DNA of 28,584 bases from Chara braunii (taxonomy: Eukaryota > Streptophyta > Charophyceae > Charales > Characeae), in NCBI GenBank assembly GCA_003427395.1, contig BFEA01000449.1:1068378-1096961 (forward strand), read 5' to 3'. The notes below the pieces were generated by a model. The model was given only the letters and a program-made list of their open reading frames with translations. It had not been told where the DNA came from and searched no databases. Below, one piece after another: positions 1 to 8,550 of the stretch. Position 1 is the first letter of the stretch. Each line of letters opens with the position of its first letter. The position numbers and the translations under genes are program-made.

Positions 1-1060
1 TTCACTTCTTCCTTTTGTCAAGTTCAAGCATGTGTTGATGTAACAGTTCTTACTTAGTCAATCTTTCCTTCATGTGCATGGGCTCCGTTAGTTCACTTCT
101 TCCGTTTGTCAAGTTCAAGCATGTGTTGATGTTCCGGTTCTTACTTAGTCAATCTTTCCTTCATGTGCGTGTGTTCCACAAGTTCACTTCTTCCTTTTGT
201 CGAGTTCAAACATGTGTTGATGTTCCGGTTCTTACTTAGTCAATCTTTCCTTCATGTGCATGTGCAACACTAGTTCACTTCTTCCTTTTGTTAAGTTCAA
301 GCATGTGTTGATGTTCTGGTTCTTACTTAGTCAATTTTTCCTTCATGTGCATGGGCTCCATTAGTTCACTTCTTTCGTTTGTCAAGTTCAAGCATGTGTT
401 GATGTTCCGGTTCTACCTTTGTCAATCTTTCCTTCATGTGTGTGTGTTCCACAAGTTCACTTCTTCCTTTTGTCGAGTTCAATCATGTGTTAATGTTCCG
501 GTTCTTACTTAGTCAACCTTTCCTTCATGTCCATGTGTTTCATTAGTTTACTTCTTCCTTTTTGTCAACATCAAGCATGAGTTGATGTTCTGATTCTTAC
601 TTAGTCAATCTCTCCTTCATATGCATGTGTTCCACTAGTTCACTTCTTCCTTTTGTCAAGTTCAAGCATGAGTTGATGTTCCGGTTCTTATTTAGTCAAT
701 CTTTCCTTCATGTGCATGTGTTCCATTAGTTCACTTCTTCCGTTTGTCAAATCATGTGTTGATGTTCCGGTTCTTACTTAGTCAATCTCTCCTTCATATG
801 CATGTGTTCCACTAGTTCACTTCTTTCTATTGTCAAGTTCAAGCATGTGTTGATGTTCGGGTTTTTACTTGGCCTACCTCTCTTTCACATGCATGTGTTC
901 CACTAGTTCACTCCTTCCTTTTGTCGAGTTCAAACATGTGTTTATGTTCCGGTTCTTACTTAGTCAATCTTTCCTTCATATGCATGTGTTCCACTAGTTC
1001 ACTTCTACACTTTTGTCAAAGTTCAAGCATGAGTGGATGTTTCGGTTCTTACTTTAGTTG
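1..1060. repeat. Satellite/minisatellite array, about 91-bp unit
   Basis: About 11 to 12 head-to-tail copies of a unit that begins TTCACTTCTTCC and ends near TTCCACTAG. Unit starts fall near 1, 92, 183, 274, 365, 456, 547, 639, 730, 816, 907 and 998, giving a period of 91 bp; the 730 copy is shorter by a small deletion. Copies differ by scattered substitutions, and the last one (after about 998) is the most diverged. The array is probably cut by the left window edge, so its true length is unknown. No convincing reading frame runs through it; the small ORF at its right end reads into the CT repeat. Confidence 0.95.
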
Positions 1061-1139
1061 CTCTTTCTCTAAGGGATGGGTGACCGATATTGGGCTGCTA
1101 TCACGGGGTGATGACTTGATTAGGACTAGACGACTCTTG

Positions 1140-1142
<3 letters not shown>

Positions 1143-1221
<79 letters not shown>

Positions 1222-1375
1222 CCTTCTCTCGCTCTCCCCCTATCCCTTTCCCTTCTCTCTCTCTCCCCCTCTTTCCCCGTCTCTCTCTCCCCCCCCTTGC
1301 CTTTTTTTTCTCTCTCTCTTCCCCTCTCTCTCTCTCTCTCGCATCATCATCTGACCCTCTCTCTCCCTTCCCCTC
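1143..1375. repeat. (CT)n microsatellite and polypyrimidine tract
   Basis: A pure CT dinucleotide run spans 1143-1218. It is followed to about 1375 by an almost uninterrupted C/T tract of CTCTCTC, CCCC and TTTT blocks. The Ser-Leu or Arg-Glu reading frames across it are by-products of the dinucleotide repeat and not proteins. Confidence 0.95.
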
Positions 1376-1384
1376 ACTTAGCAT

Positions 1385-2400
1385 ATGACTAACCCTTCTC
1401 CCCCCTCACTTGGAAAACATTGTCAGGGCACGAGTGGAGAACGAAATCAGACCTCACTTGGTGGAGAAAGAGGACAAGGGGGGGGTAGCAGGTCCCTTGT
1501 GCCACCAAGAAGGCAAGAGAGAGGACGTCCAAAAAATGAAGTGGGAGAGGCGGAATCCGGAAGAAAGCATAAGTTGAAAGTGAGGTCAGTTTGACTCAAC
1601 CATCTCCCTGACTGCATGACTATGAGAAGAGAATGGGTTGATTGAACAACAAGAGGGAACAATGAGCAGCCAAAGGACTTGAAAGAATAGGCATGTGGGA
1701 AGGGCTATGTGTTGACCCCCGATGGGGGATTGTATGGATCTTCTTGTTTGTGTGGGATTGTGCAGGTAAGTGATGGATAAAGATGCCTTGAGCGGGATAG
1801 GGGCAAGTGGAACCGGGCGTCAAGAGGGAAAGGGAAGAGGGCATAGGGGCTATGGGACCCTTGACATAGAACTACCCCATGGATATGACTTGTGCGTTTG
1901 AAGACTTGAGGTGCAAATGGGAATGCTGTCATGCCAAGGAAAAAGTGATGCTGTGTGCGCATGCATATGAGGACCTCGAAAAGACTAAGGGGCCTACTTC
2001 AATAAGGTGGGAAGCAAATTGAGAGATCCGATGGACGCGTAGAGGCGAGGGGGAGGACGGCCCCACCGCACCCCGATGACGCCATATAGCCAAAATGCTT
2101 AGAGAAATGGTGCGTGGCCTAAGGATGACGCTTAGCCTACGCACAAGAGAAGAGAAAGGCTCAAAGAACCCCTGGACTGCTTGCGTATTGGAAGGAGCGG
2201 TTGCTTGAGAACACAATAAAGAATTAAAAAAAAATCAGCGTTGCGGAACGACCAACGAGACTACCACCCGGCGTAAGGGTTGAGCTACATATGAATCGCG
2301 CCCATAGCATGAGTGTGGGCGGGCCGAGCCAACTGGGACCCGCAGTGGGGTCGACTAAGGCTCGAAAGTCTACAGGGGTTTGACCCTACACCGGTACCAG
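1385..2400. other. Intergenic stretch, no recognised gene
   Basis: Short overlapping reading frames on both strands (up to about 95 codons) show no domain, repeat or compositional sign of coding. I saw no inverted termini and no similarity to the other repeats of the window. The stretch ends where the integrase fragment begins abruptly: an in-frame TGA lies at 2381-2383, only 24 bases before the integrase-like sequence becomes recognisable. Confidence 0.5.
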
Positions 2401-2407
2401 GGAGTTT

Positions 2408-2977
2408 GTGCTACAGCACGAAAAGGAGTTAGCCACTGTTGTTGAGAACCTTCGGAAGGCCCAACACAGAATGATAGAGCAGGCTAACAAGCACCGTCGC
2501 CCATCACAGTTTCAAGTAGGCGACTTAGTCTGGGTCAAGGTAAAAGAGTTTGCACCGGAAGAAAACATCTCGCAGAAGTTACTGCCTGCATATCGAGGAC
2601 CGTGCCCGGTTCTAGAAGTCAAGGGCGGAGAGGATGGACCGTCCTACAGCATTGAGATTCCAGCACACCTCCATACATACCCTGTGTTTCATGCTTCAAA
2701 GTTGCTACCGTGTGTCACTAGTCAAGAGTTCCTTTCCAGGAGATCCATGATCCCACCGGATATGGATGAAAGTTATGACATAGAGGGCATTGTAGAAGAG
2801 GATGTGTTTAGGACAGGAGGTAGAGGTCGTCCCCAGAAACAGTATAAAGTCCGGTTTGCCTATCAGGAACCGGAAGACGACCGCTGGTTCACGAAAGCAG
2901 AACTTCTAGAGACTGCTCCCGACATAGTCAGAGCCTCTGAGCATGACAAGAAAGGTAAAGGTCCCGCCTTGGACTAA
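2408..2977 (+). pseudogene. Ty3/gypsy chromovirus integrase C-terminus with chromodomain (5'-truncated)
   Basis: This is the last 189 codons of a gag-pol polyprotein from a chromodomain-bearing Ty3/gypsy LTR retrotransposon. In integrase, this part binds DNA and steers insertion towards marked chromatin. Residues 1-30 are the helical linker with ENLRKAQHRMIEQANKHRR. Residues 35-100 form the SH3-like fold with VGDLVWVKVKEF, the GPY/F-type stretch around residues 59-70 (LPAYRGPCPVLE) and YPVFHASKL. Residues 122-175 are a chromodomain (YDIEGIVEED, QYKVRF, PEDDRW). The first codon is GTG and not a real start: an in-frame stop sits at 2381, and the protease, reverse transcriptase, RNase H and integrase core are all absent upstream. 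The stop at 2975-2977 looks like the natural end of pol. The family call is firm; the element is a remnant. Confidence 0.9.
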
Positions 2978-3140
2978 ATGTTTCTCGGAGGACCTCGAAT
3001 TTAGGACGGTGGGAGTGAAATGATTGTCACCTTTTAGCACTAGCGGATGCAGTACCCCGGGTTCGATCCCTAGACCTCACCCTACCCATGTACAGTATCT
3101 GTGTAGACCCCGAGAATTGAACCTGTGACCTGTGTATTCG

Positions 3141-3192
3141 TAGGCAGTTGGTAGACCTGTCGTAGGTCCATAGACAGCAGGGGTTCGATCTG
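3141..3192 (+). other. tRNA-like A-box/B-box pair (degenerate)
   Basis: TAGGCAGTTGGTAGA (3141-3155) closely resembles a tRNA A box and D arm. GGGTTCGATC (3181-3190) resembles the B box and T loop. The boxes are about 40 bases apart, as in tRNA genes, and the sequence between them contains CTGTC...GACAG, which could pair as an anticodon stem around an 11-base loop. The D, T and acceptor stems do not close well, so this is not a functional tRNA. More B-box-like words lie nearby: GGTTCGATCCC at about 3060 (plus strand) and AGGTTCAATTC on the minus strand near 3125. Confidence 0.3.
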
Positions 3193-3460
3193 TAGGTCTA
3201 TAGCGTAGGAGTCTTAGTGAGTTCTGGAAGCTTAGTTGTAGACCTTCTATAAGATAGGCAAGTGGGCAAGTGGTCAAGTGGCGAGGCAAGTGGTGGACTA
3301 AACAGCAGTGCAACAGCAGTACAACGTCGGTAGGATGACGGTGAGACCACAGTCAGTCAGCGGAAGGTCACGTCAGTCCCAGTCCGGTCCAGCAAGTACC
3401 ACAGGGGGACTGTGAGCACCAAGGGCCGATGGCAAAGGGCAGACCAACGAGTTTCTGAAG

Positions 3461-3469
3461 TATAAATCA
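3461..3469 (+). promoter_or_regulatory. TATA box of the LTR-like region
   Basis: TATAAATCA, about 480 bases after the integrase stop codon. The position fits the U3 promoter of a 3' LTR. Transcription would start roughly 25-30 bases downstream, in the ATTC-repeat segment. Confidence 0.4.
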
Positions 3470-3849
3470 AGAGGCAGCGCCCAGCCATTCATTCATTCCT
3501 GCGTGAGCCATGCGGAAGCGCTGCCACAGCGACTTGTGCAAGGAGGTCTGCAGATGAGCCCGGAGGACGCAGTGGGCAAGAGAGAGGGAGTTNGNATAGC
3601 GATAGGTTAGATGNAGCGACAGCTGCCATAGCCGTAGTTAGTAGTGAGTGTGTGTGTGTGCTCGAGTGTTAGAGTGATGCGTGTGGGATATCCAGGGTGA
3701 TCCCGTGTATGTGAACAGCGAGATGTTTGGGCGCTGAAATCGCCATAGCTAATTGAGAGTGAACTCGTATCTGAAAGCCATATCTCCGAGTTTTTGAGTG
3801 GGTGCACGTCACCAGTATGCGGCGTTGCTGATTACATGCATGAAAAGTG

Positions 3850-4340
3850 TGTTTGAGAACGAGTCTGATTGCATATAAGGAAATATGACCAAAAAAAAAC
3901 AAAAAGAAAATCACGATGTATATGGATCTGTACAACGACCAATGTAAACCCACGATACATGCGGTTTGTGCTGCATGTCCATCACGATGGACCAATAGAG
4001 GCCAATGAAACAAACCGACATGACACCAACCGACACCTAAAAAAAAAGCCACAGGGAACCTTCAGATGGCAAAGGCACACATGAAGTACTACCATCTTCC
4101 CTCGAACATACGACATGTGTTGTAAACGCATACAAAGCATACACATTTCGTTTAATTCACATATGCGTTTTATTTGAGTTGATGAGAGCAAATTTATTGA
4201 CAAGAGGGGGTCGGGTCCAGGCTGAGTAGGCTCAGTTACGGACCGTGGCGGAGGGCCTTGGAACATTGAAAGAAACGGGGAAAGAGTGTCTCGATGCACC
4301 TTTCCTTCTTATGGCCGATGACTCACTCCTTTTCCCTACT
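3850..4340. other. Non-coding stretch with a short near-palindrome
   Basis: No gene recognised. A near-palindrome, GTCCATCACGATGGAC, lies around 3978-3993, and poly-A tracts occur near 3891 and 4040. The rest is ordinary sequence on both strands. Confidence 0.4.
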
Positions 4341-4345
4341 TGGTG

Positions 4346-4463
4346 CCGGACTCCATTCCTCAACAAATGTGCAAAATGAGAATGAATCTTCCACTAGAAC
4401 ATGGAAAGATACAACTCTGTGCTTTTTGTCTTTTTTGTTCTTGGTCAGTAGTGGAGTGAGGCC
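4346..4463 (-). mobile_element. MITE family B, copy 1 (inverted orientation)
   Basis: Core matches the two other family B copies (6382-6540 and 8708-8830) when read in the opposite orientation: TGTGCAAAATGAGAATGAAT, then CTTCC, CTAGAAC, GGAAAGATACAAC and TTTTTGTCTTTT. The ends are imperfect inverted repeats, GGACTCCATTCCTC at the left against GGAGTGAGGCC at the right. I could not find a clear target duplication. Too short to encode a transposase. Confidence 0.7.
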
Positions 4464-4576
4464 GTTGTGAGTTGTGGAGTGAAGCGCATCGTATCCCTCC
4501 TGGCGTCAGGCTTCCACTCTCTTGCCCACGCTGCCACTCTCTTGGCTGTCAGACAGGGCGGCGCACAAAGGACAGG

Positions 4577-4630
4577 TTGGGAGAGAGAGAGAGGAGGGAG
4601 GGAAGGGGGAGAGAGAGAGAGAGAAAGAAA
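4577..4630. repeat. (GA)n-rich microsatellite
   Basis: GAGAGAGAGAG blocks interrupted by GGAGGGAGGGAAGGGG. This is a simple purine tract. Confidence 0.85.
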
Positions 4631-4782
4631 TGCTAACCTAATACAGCTGTTCTCTCTTTGTGAAATTCGAATAGAGGCGTGTGCATTTTATTCGAATAGA
4701 AGACATATGGTTATATTTGAAATGCCCTTCTCTTCGAAGAAAAGGGTCTAGCTTTCCAAAAACCGTTTTTTTTGAAAACTCA

Positions 4783-4817
4783 AACACAACACAAAATGTG
4801 TTATGTTTGGGGGAAGA
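4783..4817. repeat. Short hairpin resembling a decayed MITE family A terminus
   Basis: CAAACACAACACA is followed almost directly by TGTGTTATGTTTGGGGG, so the sequence folds on itself with a loop of a few bases. The right arm read in reverse, CCCCCAAACATAACACA, matches the family A terminus (5759-5853) except at CpG sites, where CG has become CA. It may be a collapsed or internally deleted copy. Confidence 0.4.
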
Positions 4818-5096
4818 GGGTACTCTCGAGCAACGGTCCACTCCATGGCCAATGGGGGGGGGGGGGGGAGAAATCATTGCTTAATCTGTGTCCCTCAGTT
4901 TTCTCTGATTTGTTCAATAACTATTCTGATTACCAAACATCGCCAAAGTAGATGCTTTCACCATTTTGCAAGGAGCTGCCGATGCCTGTGGCGAAGCCCA
5001 TTGGTGACTGACAGATCGGTGGTGCAGAGTTTTTGGGCCTACCTAACTCATGAAAACATATTGTGCACATGGTACTCTCGAGCAATGGTCCACCCC
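4818..5096. repeat. Direct repeat pair of about 26 bp
   Basis: GGTACTCTCGAGCAACGGTC and the bases after it (4818-4843) recur as GGTACTCTCGAGCAATGGTC (about 5070-5096), with a few mismatches and 252 bases between copies. The sequence between includes a G homopolymer at 4855-4869. I do not recognise the repeat. Confidence 0.6.
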
Positions 5097-5099
5097 TTC

Positions 5100-5755
5100 A
5101 AAACTACATTTTGGGGTCCAGTTGAAACAGACGACCGGTCTTCGAATTTATGAAGGTAATTAGAAGGTACTGGTTCTAGGCGAGAGAGCTGTGGGTCGTC
5201 CTCAGAAGCGCGGAGGACATGTCCCCAGACAAATTCAACCCCCAAAGAACCCCCTTATCCGCTGGTCGCCTCACAAAAAAATGTACCACCTTGACACAGA
5301 CCCCTGAATCTGCCTATTGTGGGGGCCAATGCGTTATGTCTAGATGGCAGGCACCACGTGTTCAGTGGGATTTAAGGCCATGACCAGCCGAATGTCACTT
5401 GTGTGGCTTGCCAGTGGGTGGATGACTCCAATCTATTGGCGGGGAGCTGCTCCTGCTGGAAAACGGGTCCGGTGTCCCTTATAGCAATGATCAGACATTG
5501 AAGTAGATGCATCCAAGGTAGCGAGAGTGCCTCGGGGTGAAAACAAAAAAAAAGGGAAAGAGAGTGACTTGGGGTTGGGGCCTCTATGCCCCACTTCAGT
5601 CCCTCTCAGCCTGTCGGCTGTCCAATCTTCCCCTGTAACTGTAATTGCAAGGACTGAGGGGCGTTGATCCCACAGTAACTCTGTAGCTTGTCTTTTCCCC
5701 CTGAAGAATGCATCTTCCACAGTAACTCACCATTCACCTTCTACCTACCACTACC
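5100..5755. other. Intergenic stretch, no recognised gene
   Basis: Reading frames are short and look random. No inverted termini, tandem repeat or RNA gene was seen. Confidence 0.4.
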
Positions 5756-5758
5756 ATG

Positions 5759-5853
5759 TTCCCCCGAACATAACGCACCCTAAAAAGGAATGTATACAAG
5801 CTATATTTCAGGCCAGGTTCAGCCATAATAAGGGTGCGTTGTGTTCCGGGGAA
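5759..5853 (+). mobile_element. MITE family A, copy 1 (95 bp)
   Basis: Terminal inverted repeats of about 23 bp: TTCCCCCGAACATAACGCAC at the left and, read in reverse complement, TTCCCCGGAACACAACGCAC at the right, both continuing into CCT. The interior holds GTATACAAGCT and GGCCAGGTTCAG, shared with the second copy at 6952-7046. The two copies have the same length. Non-autonomous, with no coding potential. A target duplication is not clear. Confidence 0.8.
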
Positions 5854-5872
5854 GACGGGTAGGGGCAGCTAA

Positions 5873-6039
5873 GGGCCCCCGCCACACGCCACTGCCGAAA
5901 CGAAAAACGAACGAATGCATCTTCCCGCGGCGAAGGGCAAGATGCATCCATTACTATGAATAGCAATGGATGCACCTTACGTCTTTCTGGGGCAGATGCA
6001 TTCGTTCTCTTTCGTTTCGACAGTGGTGTGGAGAGGCCC
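5873..6039 (+). mobile_element. Tourist-like MITE (PIF/Harbinger type) with TAA target duplication
   Basis: The element runs GGGCC...GGCCC and is flanked by TAA on both sides (5870-5872 and 6040-6042). A 3-bp TWA-type duplication with GGG-type termini is the hallmark of PIF/Harbinger elements. The arms are long, about 48 bp: CACTGCCGAAACGAAAAACG at the left and CACTGTCGAAACGAAAGAGA (reverse complement) at the right, both continuing into ACGAATGCATC. A second, inner inverted repeat (TGCATCCATT...AATGGATGCA, about 5943-5975) makes the centre a nested hairpin. No coding capacity. Confidence 0.85.
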
Positions 6040-6042
6040 TAA

Positions 6043-6380
6043 AACCGGTCCTTTTTTTTTATTTTTTATAAGGCTAACCAATTCAATCACCTGTCAAATC
6101 TGGACAGGACGGCCTTTCAGGCCTTTTTTCTTGTTATTATAGTATTACGGGGAACCCCGTAGCAGCCACATCCGTGCTCAAGCCTCCAACGAGGGAACAT
6201 GCGGGAGCTGCACCCACCAGCAGGTGCGTTACCTGCTACAGCAGGTGGGCGATACCGGCCAGGGGTCACCCGGTAGCATCAGGACCGAGCTTCTTTCATG
6301 GGCCAGTCACTGTGCGTCCCCTCCGGTCCCCTCCCCCTAAGCAGTCTCTAGGTGGCGGGCGCCAAGCTTGCCCAGGAACC
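6043..6380. other. Non-coding stretch with small hairpins
   Basis: Contains GGCCTTTCAGGCC followed by Ts near 6111-6128, and a small inverted repeat around CCCACCAGCAGG/CAGCAGGTGGG near 6212-6250. A 124-codon frame crosses the region but continues into the MITE and shows no domain. Confidence 0.35.
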
Positions 6381-6381
6381 G

Positions 6382-6540
6382 GTCTTTCTTCGAGCAGTGG
6401 CGTCGCCGCACCACTCACCAAATATGAAAAAGACCAAAACTATGGTGGGCGTATCTTTCCTCGTTCTAGGGGAAGATACATTCTCCGTTTTGTACATTTG
6501 GTGAGTGAGACGGCGAGGCGCTATCGCTACCTTCGAAGTT
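6382..6540 (-). mobile_element. MITE family B, copy 2
   Basis: Inverted termini include CACTCACCAAAT (left) and ATTTGGTGAGTG (right), with looser outer pairing from CTTCGAG (about 6388) to CTTCGAAG (about 6533-6540). Inside, read on the minus strand, GAGAATGTATCTTCC, CTAGAAC and GGAAAGATAC align with the copies at 4346-4463 and 8708-8830. No target duplication could be fixed. Confidence 0.7.
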
Positions 6541-6659
6541 GCTCATGATGAGTTGGCATGCGGATTGAGAAGACGACAAAAGGTGAAAAAAAAAAAAAAA
6601 AAGACAACAAAAGGGAGAACTGTACGGAACGGGAGGTCGGTGCCACGCGTGCACTAGGT

Positions 6660-6950
6660 TATCTTCCTGTTTGTTTTTTTTTTATAAATAAAATCACTCC
6701 TGGGTATGATGTGGAATGACAAAAAAATAAAAATAAAAATAAAAAAATAAAATTTAATTAGTTAATTAATCTATTACAATATATTCTGTCATGATTATTG
6801 CTGGAGGTCGCCTCACCCCCCCCCCCCCCCCCCCCCCCTCCCTCCCCTCCCCTCCTCTTGGATTGCCACAGTGACGTCTAATTGCGGGGTAAAAGCAGGG
6901 GAAAAAAAAAAGGCAGAAAAACACAATGAGCATGAGGTGAAGCGACCCGT
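6660..6950. other. AT-rich stretch and poly-C homopolymer
   Basis: 6670-6790 is A/T-rich, with AAAATAAAAATAAAA repeats. A C homopolymer runs about 6818-6838, followed by CCTCCCCTCC. No gene seen. Confidence 0.6.
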
Positions 6951-6951
6951 C

Positions 6952-7046
6952 GTACCCCGAATACAACGCACCCTTATTATGAATGTATACAGGCTTTCTG
7001 TCTGGTCCGGTACAGTCATGATCAGAATGCGTTGTGTTCGGGGTAC
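6952..7046 (+). mobile_element. MITE family A, copy 2 (95 bp)
   Basis: Termini are GTACCCCGAATACAACGCA and, in reverse complement, GTACCCCGAACACAACGCA, with one mismatch in 19 bases. The interior GAATGTATACAGGCT and GGTCCGGTACAG correspond to the copy at 5759-5853. If the true ends are CCCCGAA, a TA dinucleotide flanks both sides, which would suggest a Tc1/mariner-like or similar 2-bp duplication. Copy 1 does not show this, so the superfamily is open. Confidence 0.8.
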
Positions 7047-7476
7047 AGACGAGGGGCGAATCAAAGACAGAAGGGAGATCTGCTCTCTCTGGATATGTAA
7101 TAAAGTTTGTTTCGTTTTAATTTTTGAATTATGATTTTTTAAGGACAGGCATGACTTGCTTGTCATGTGGTCTGCCACGTGGCATTGTTGTATAGTAAAG
7201 AAAGATAGGGAAAGACGCGCGCATGTCATCGATACTGAGGTATACATGTATATATATATATATATTGTCACACTGTGAATCAGACCGCAGAAGCGAAAAA
7301 AAGGGAAAAGAAAAAAAGGAAAAGGAAAAAAGGGAAAGAGAAGAGGATATATATGTATATAATATTCATATTAAGTATACAGACATTTATAATATTTATA
7401 GATTTTTATACTATATATGCATATACATATATTGGGCAGGCAGATGTCTGTGCACAGTTAGATTATCACCTCGGGT

Positions 7477-7477
<1 letters not shown>

Positions 7478-7536
<59 letters not shown>
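7478..7536. repeat. (GA)n microsatellite
   Basis: Uninterrupted GA dinucleotides of about 58 bases, directly upstream of the LINE fragment. Confidence 0.95.
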
Positions 7537-7538
<2 letters not shown>

Positions 7539-7812
7539 GAAGAGCGAAGGAGATAAGGAAGAAACAGTCGAGCGCGCCATGCAGTCTTGGATTGAAAAGA
7601 GGAAACAATTGAATAAAGGCAGGGGAAAACAATTCAACGCCCAGTTTTCAGCTGTGATGACAAGCCCTTGGGTTTTGACTCAGCTGGAAACTGGGGAGGA
7701 CGATAACGACAAACGCAGGAAGCTTCCTGCGGGATCCCAGCGCCATATCCAAACTACGGGCGGAGGAATCGGACAGACCAATGGTCTTGCCGTACCGCCT
7801 GAGGGTTGTTAG
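7537..7812 (+). pseudogene. Possible tail of LINE ORF1
   Basis: A 91-codon open frame ends at 7812 and overlaps the start of the endonuclease frame (7781) by 32 bases in a different phase, an arrangement known from plant LINEs, where ORF1 runs into ORF2. The sequence is charged at the start (ERAMQSWIEKRKQLNKGRGK) and ends LAVPPEGC. No zinc knuckle or RNA-binding fold is visible in this short part. The assignment rests mainly on position. Confidence 0.35.
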
Positions 7813-8134
7813 TTGGAATGTGAGAGGCCTAAATGATAGAAGTAGGAGATTGAGGTTTTCCTCTTGGGCCCATTCTCAGTCTGCCCACATTATATGCTTA
7901 CAAGAAACCAAGTTGTCCGCTCTGCGGATTGCAGAATTAGGCAATTGGTGGTCAGACCGAGGTCTGTTTGCCCCAGCCGAAGGCACCAGAGGTGGGGTTG
8001 CAGTCCTATTTCATAAAGACCTTGATGTTGAGATTATAGATAGCTTCGCAAACATCCATGGCAGATTCGCGTGGGCTAAAATTGCGGTTGGAAAGGAGGA
8101 TTGGGGAATAATGTCTATTTATGCTCCTGTAGAC
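7781..8134 (+). pseudogene. LINE ORF2 N-terminus, APE-type endonuclease domain (truncated)
   Basis: This is the first 118 codons of a non-LTR retrotransposon ORF2, starting at ATG 7781. The endonuclease/exonuclease/phosphatase fold is clear: RVVSWNVRGLND (catalytic Asn, residues about 8-19), HIICLQETKLS (catalytic Glu, about 37-47), then GGVAVLF and WGIMSIYAPV. The enzyme nicks target DNA to prime reverse transcription. Downstream catalytic motifs (the His and Asp of the domain end) and the whole reverse transcriptase are missing: the frame breaks at an N at 8135, after which an earlier part of the same sequence is repeated. Whether the native element was intact here cannot be told. Confidence 0.85.
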
Positions 8135-8135
8135 N

Positions 8136-8230
8136 CCTAAATGATAGAAGTAGGAGATTGAGGTTTTCCTCTTGGGCCCATTCTCAGTCTGCCCACATTA
8201 TATGCTTACAAGAAACCAAGTTGTCCGCTC
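8136..8230 (+). repeat. Exact 95-bp repeat of 7828-7922 next to an N
   Basis: 8136-8230 is identical to 7828-7922 of the LINE endonuclease. It begins immediately after a single N and ends in unrelated A-rich sequence. It is most simply a joining error at a gap, although a nested partial insertion is possible. Confidence 0.9.
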
Positions 8231-8355
8231 CATTAAAAAAAAAAAAGAGAGAAAAGGAAAACAATTTCAAGGCTAAAAACATTTCAGATAAATATACAGA
8301 TGGTGGAGCCAGGTGGCAATTTTTATTTTATTTTATTTTATTTTATTTATAATGT

Positions 8356-8430
8356 GTCAGATATATATTAAACTGATGACAACAGACACTACACTTGATC
8401 TATCTTGAGCCAAAAGGGGGAGAAAGCTAT
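8356..8430 (-). pseudogene. U2 snRNA pseudogene (5' part)
   Basis: Read on the minus strand from 8430, the sequence follows the 5' end of U2 snRNA: CTTTCTC, CCTTTTGGCT, AAGAT, ATCAAGTGTAGT, TCTGTT, ATCAGTTTAATAT. It differs from the conserved RNA by small insertions (GATA after AAGAT, ATA in the TAATAT segment) and substitutions. One of these turns the branch-site-pairing GTAGTA into GTAGTG. Only about the first 70 of roughly 190 bases are present, followed on the minus strand by a short spacer and an AAAAT-repeat tail (8344-8321). This looks like a truncated retrocopy and not a working gene. Confidence 0.8.
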
Positions 8431-8497
8431 TGGTTGAGGATAAGCTTTGGCATCAATTTTTTTTTTCTTTTTGTTTCCCGACAAATTTGTTATTTAT

Positions 8498-8550
8498 TTA
8501 TTTTATTATTATTATTGCTAATATATTATTGTTATTATTATTATTATTTT
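8498..8550. repeat. (ATT)n microsatellite
   Basis: Imperfect ATT/TTA trinucleotide run in AT-rich sequence. Confidence 0.8.

Larger units (their letters stand above)
3005..3840 (+). mobile_element. Probable 3' LTR of the chromovirus (boundaries approximate)
   Basis: It lies where the 3' LTR should be, directly after the pol stop codon. A purine-rich stretch GGTGGGAGTGAAATGA near 3008-3023 could be the polypurine tract, and TGTCACC at about 3025 could open the LTR. A TATA box (TATAAATCA, 3461-3469) followed by ATTCATTCATTCCTGCG fits a U3/R junction near 3490. The right end cannot be fixed because no second LTR is present for comparison. Single Ns occur at 3593, 3595 and 3614. Confidence 0.45.

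Noticed and set aside
921-1388. Open frames rich in Ser-Leu (plus) and Arg-Glu (minus) over the CT tract
   Set aside because: They exist only because a dinucleotide repeat has no stop codons in some frames; the same pattern appears at every CT/GA microsatellite (7478, 12433, 14125).
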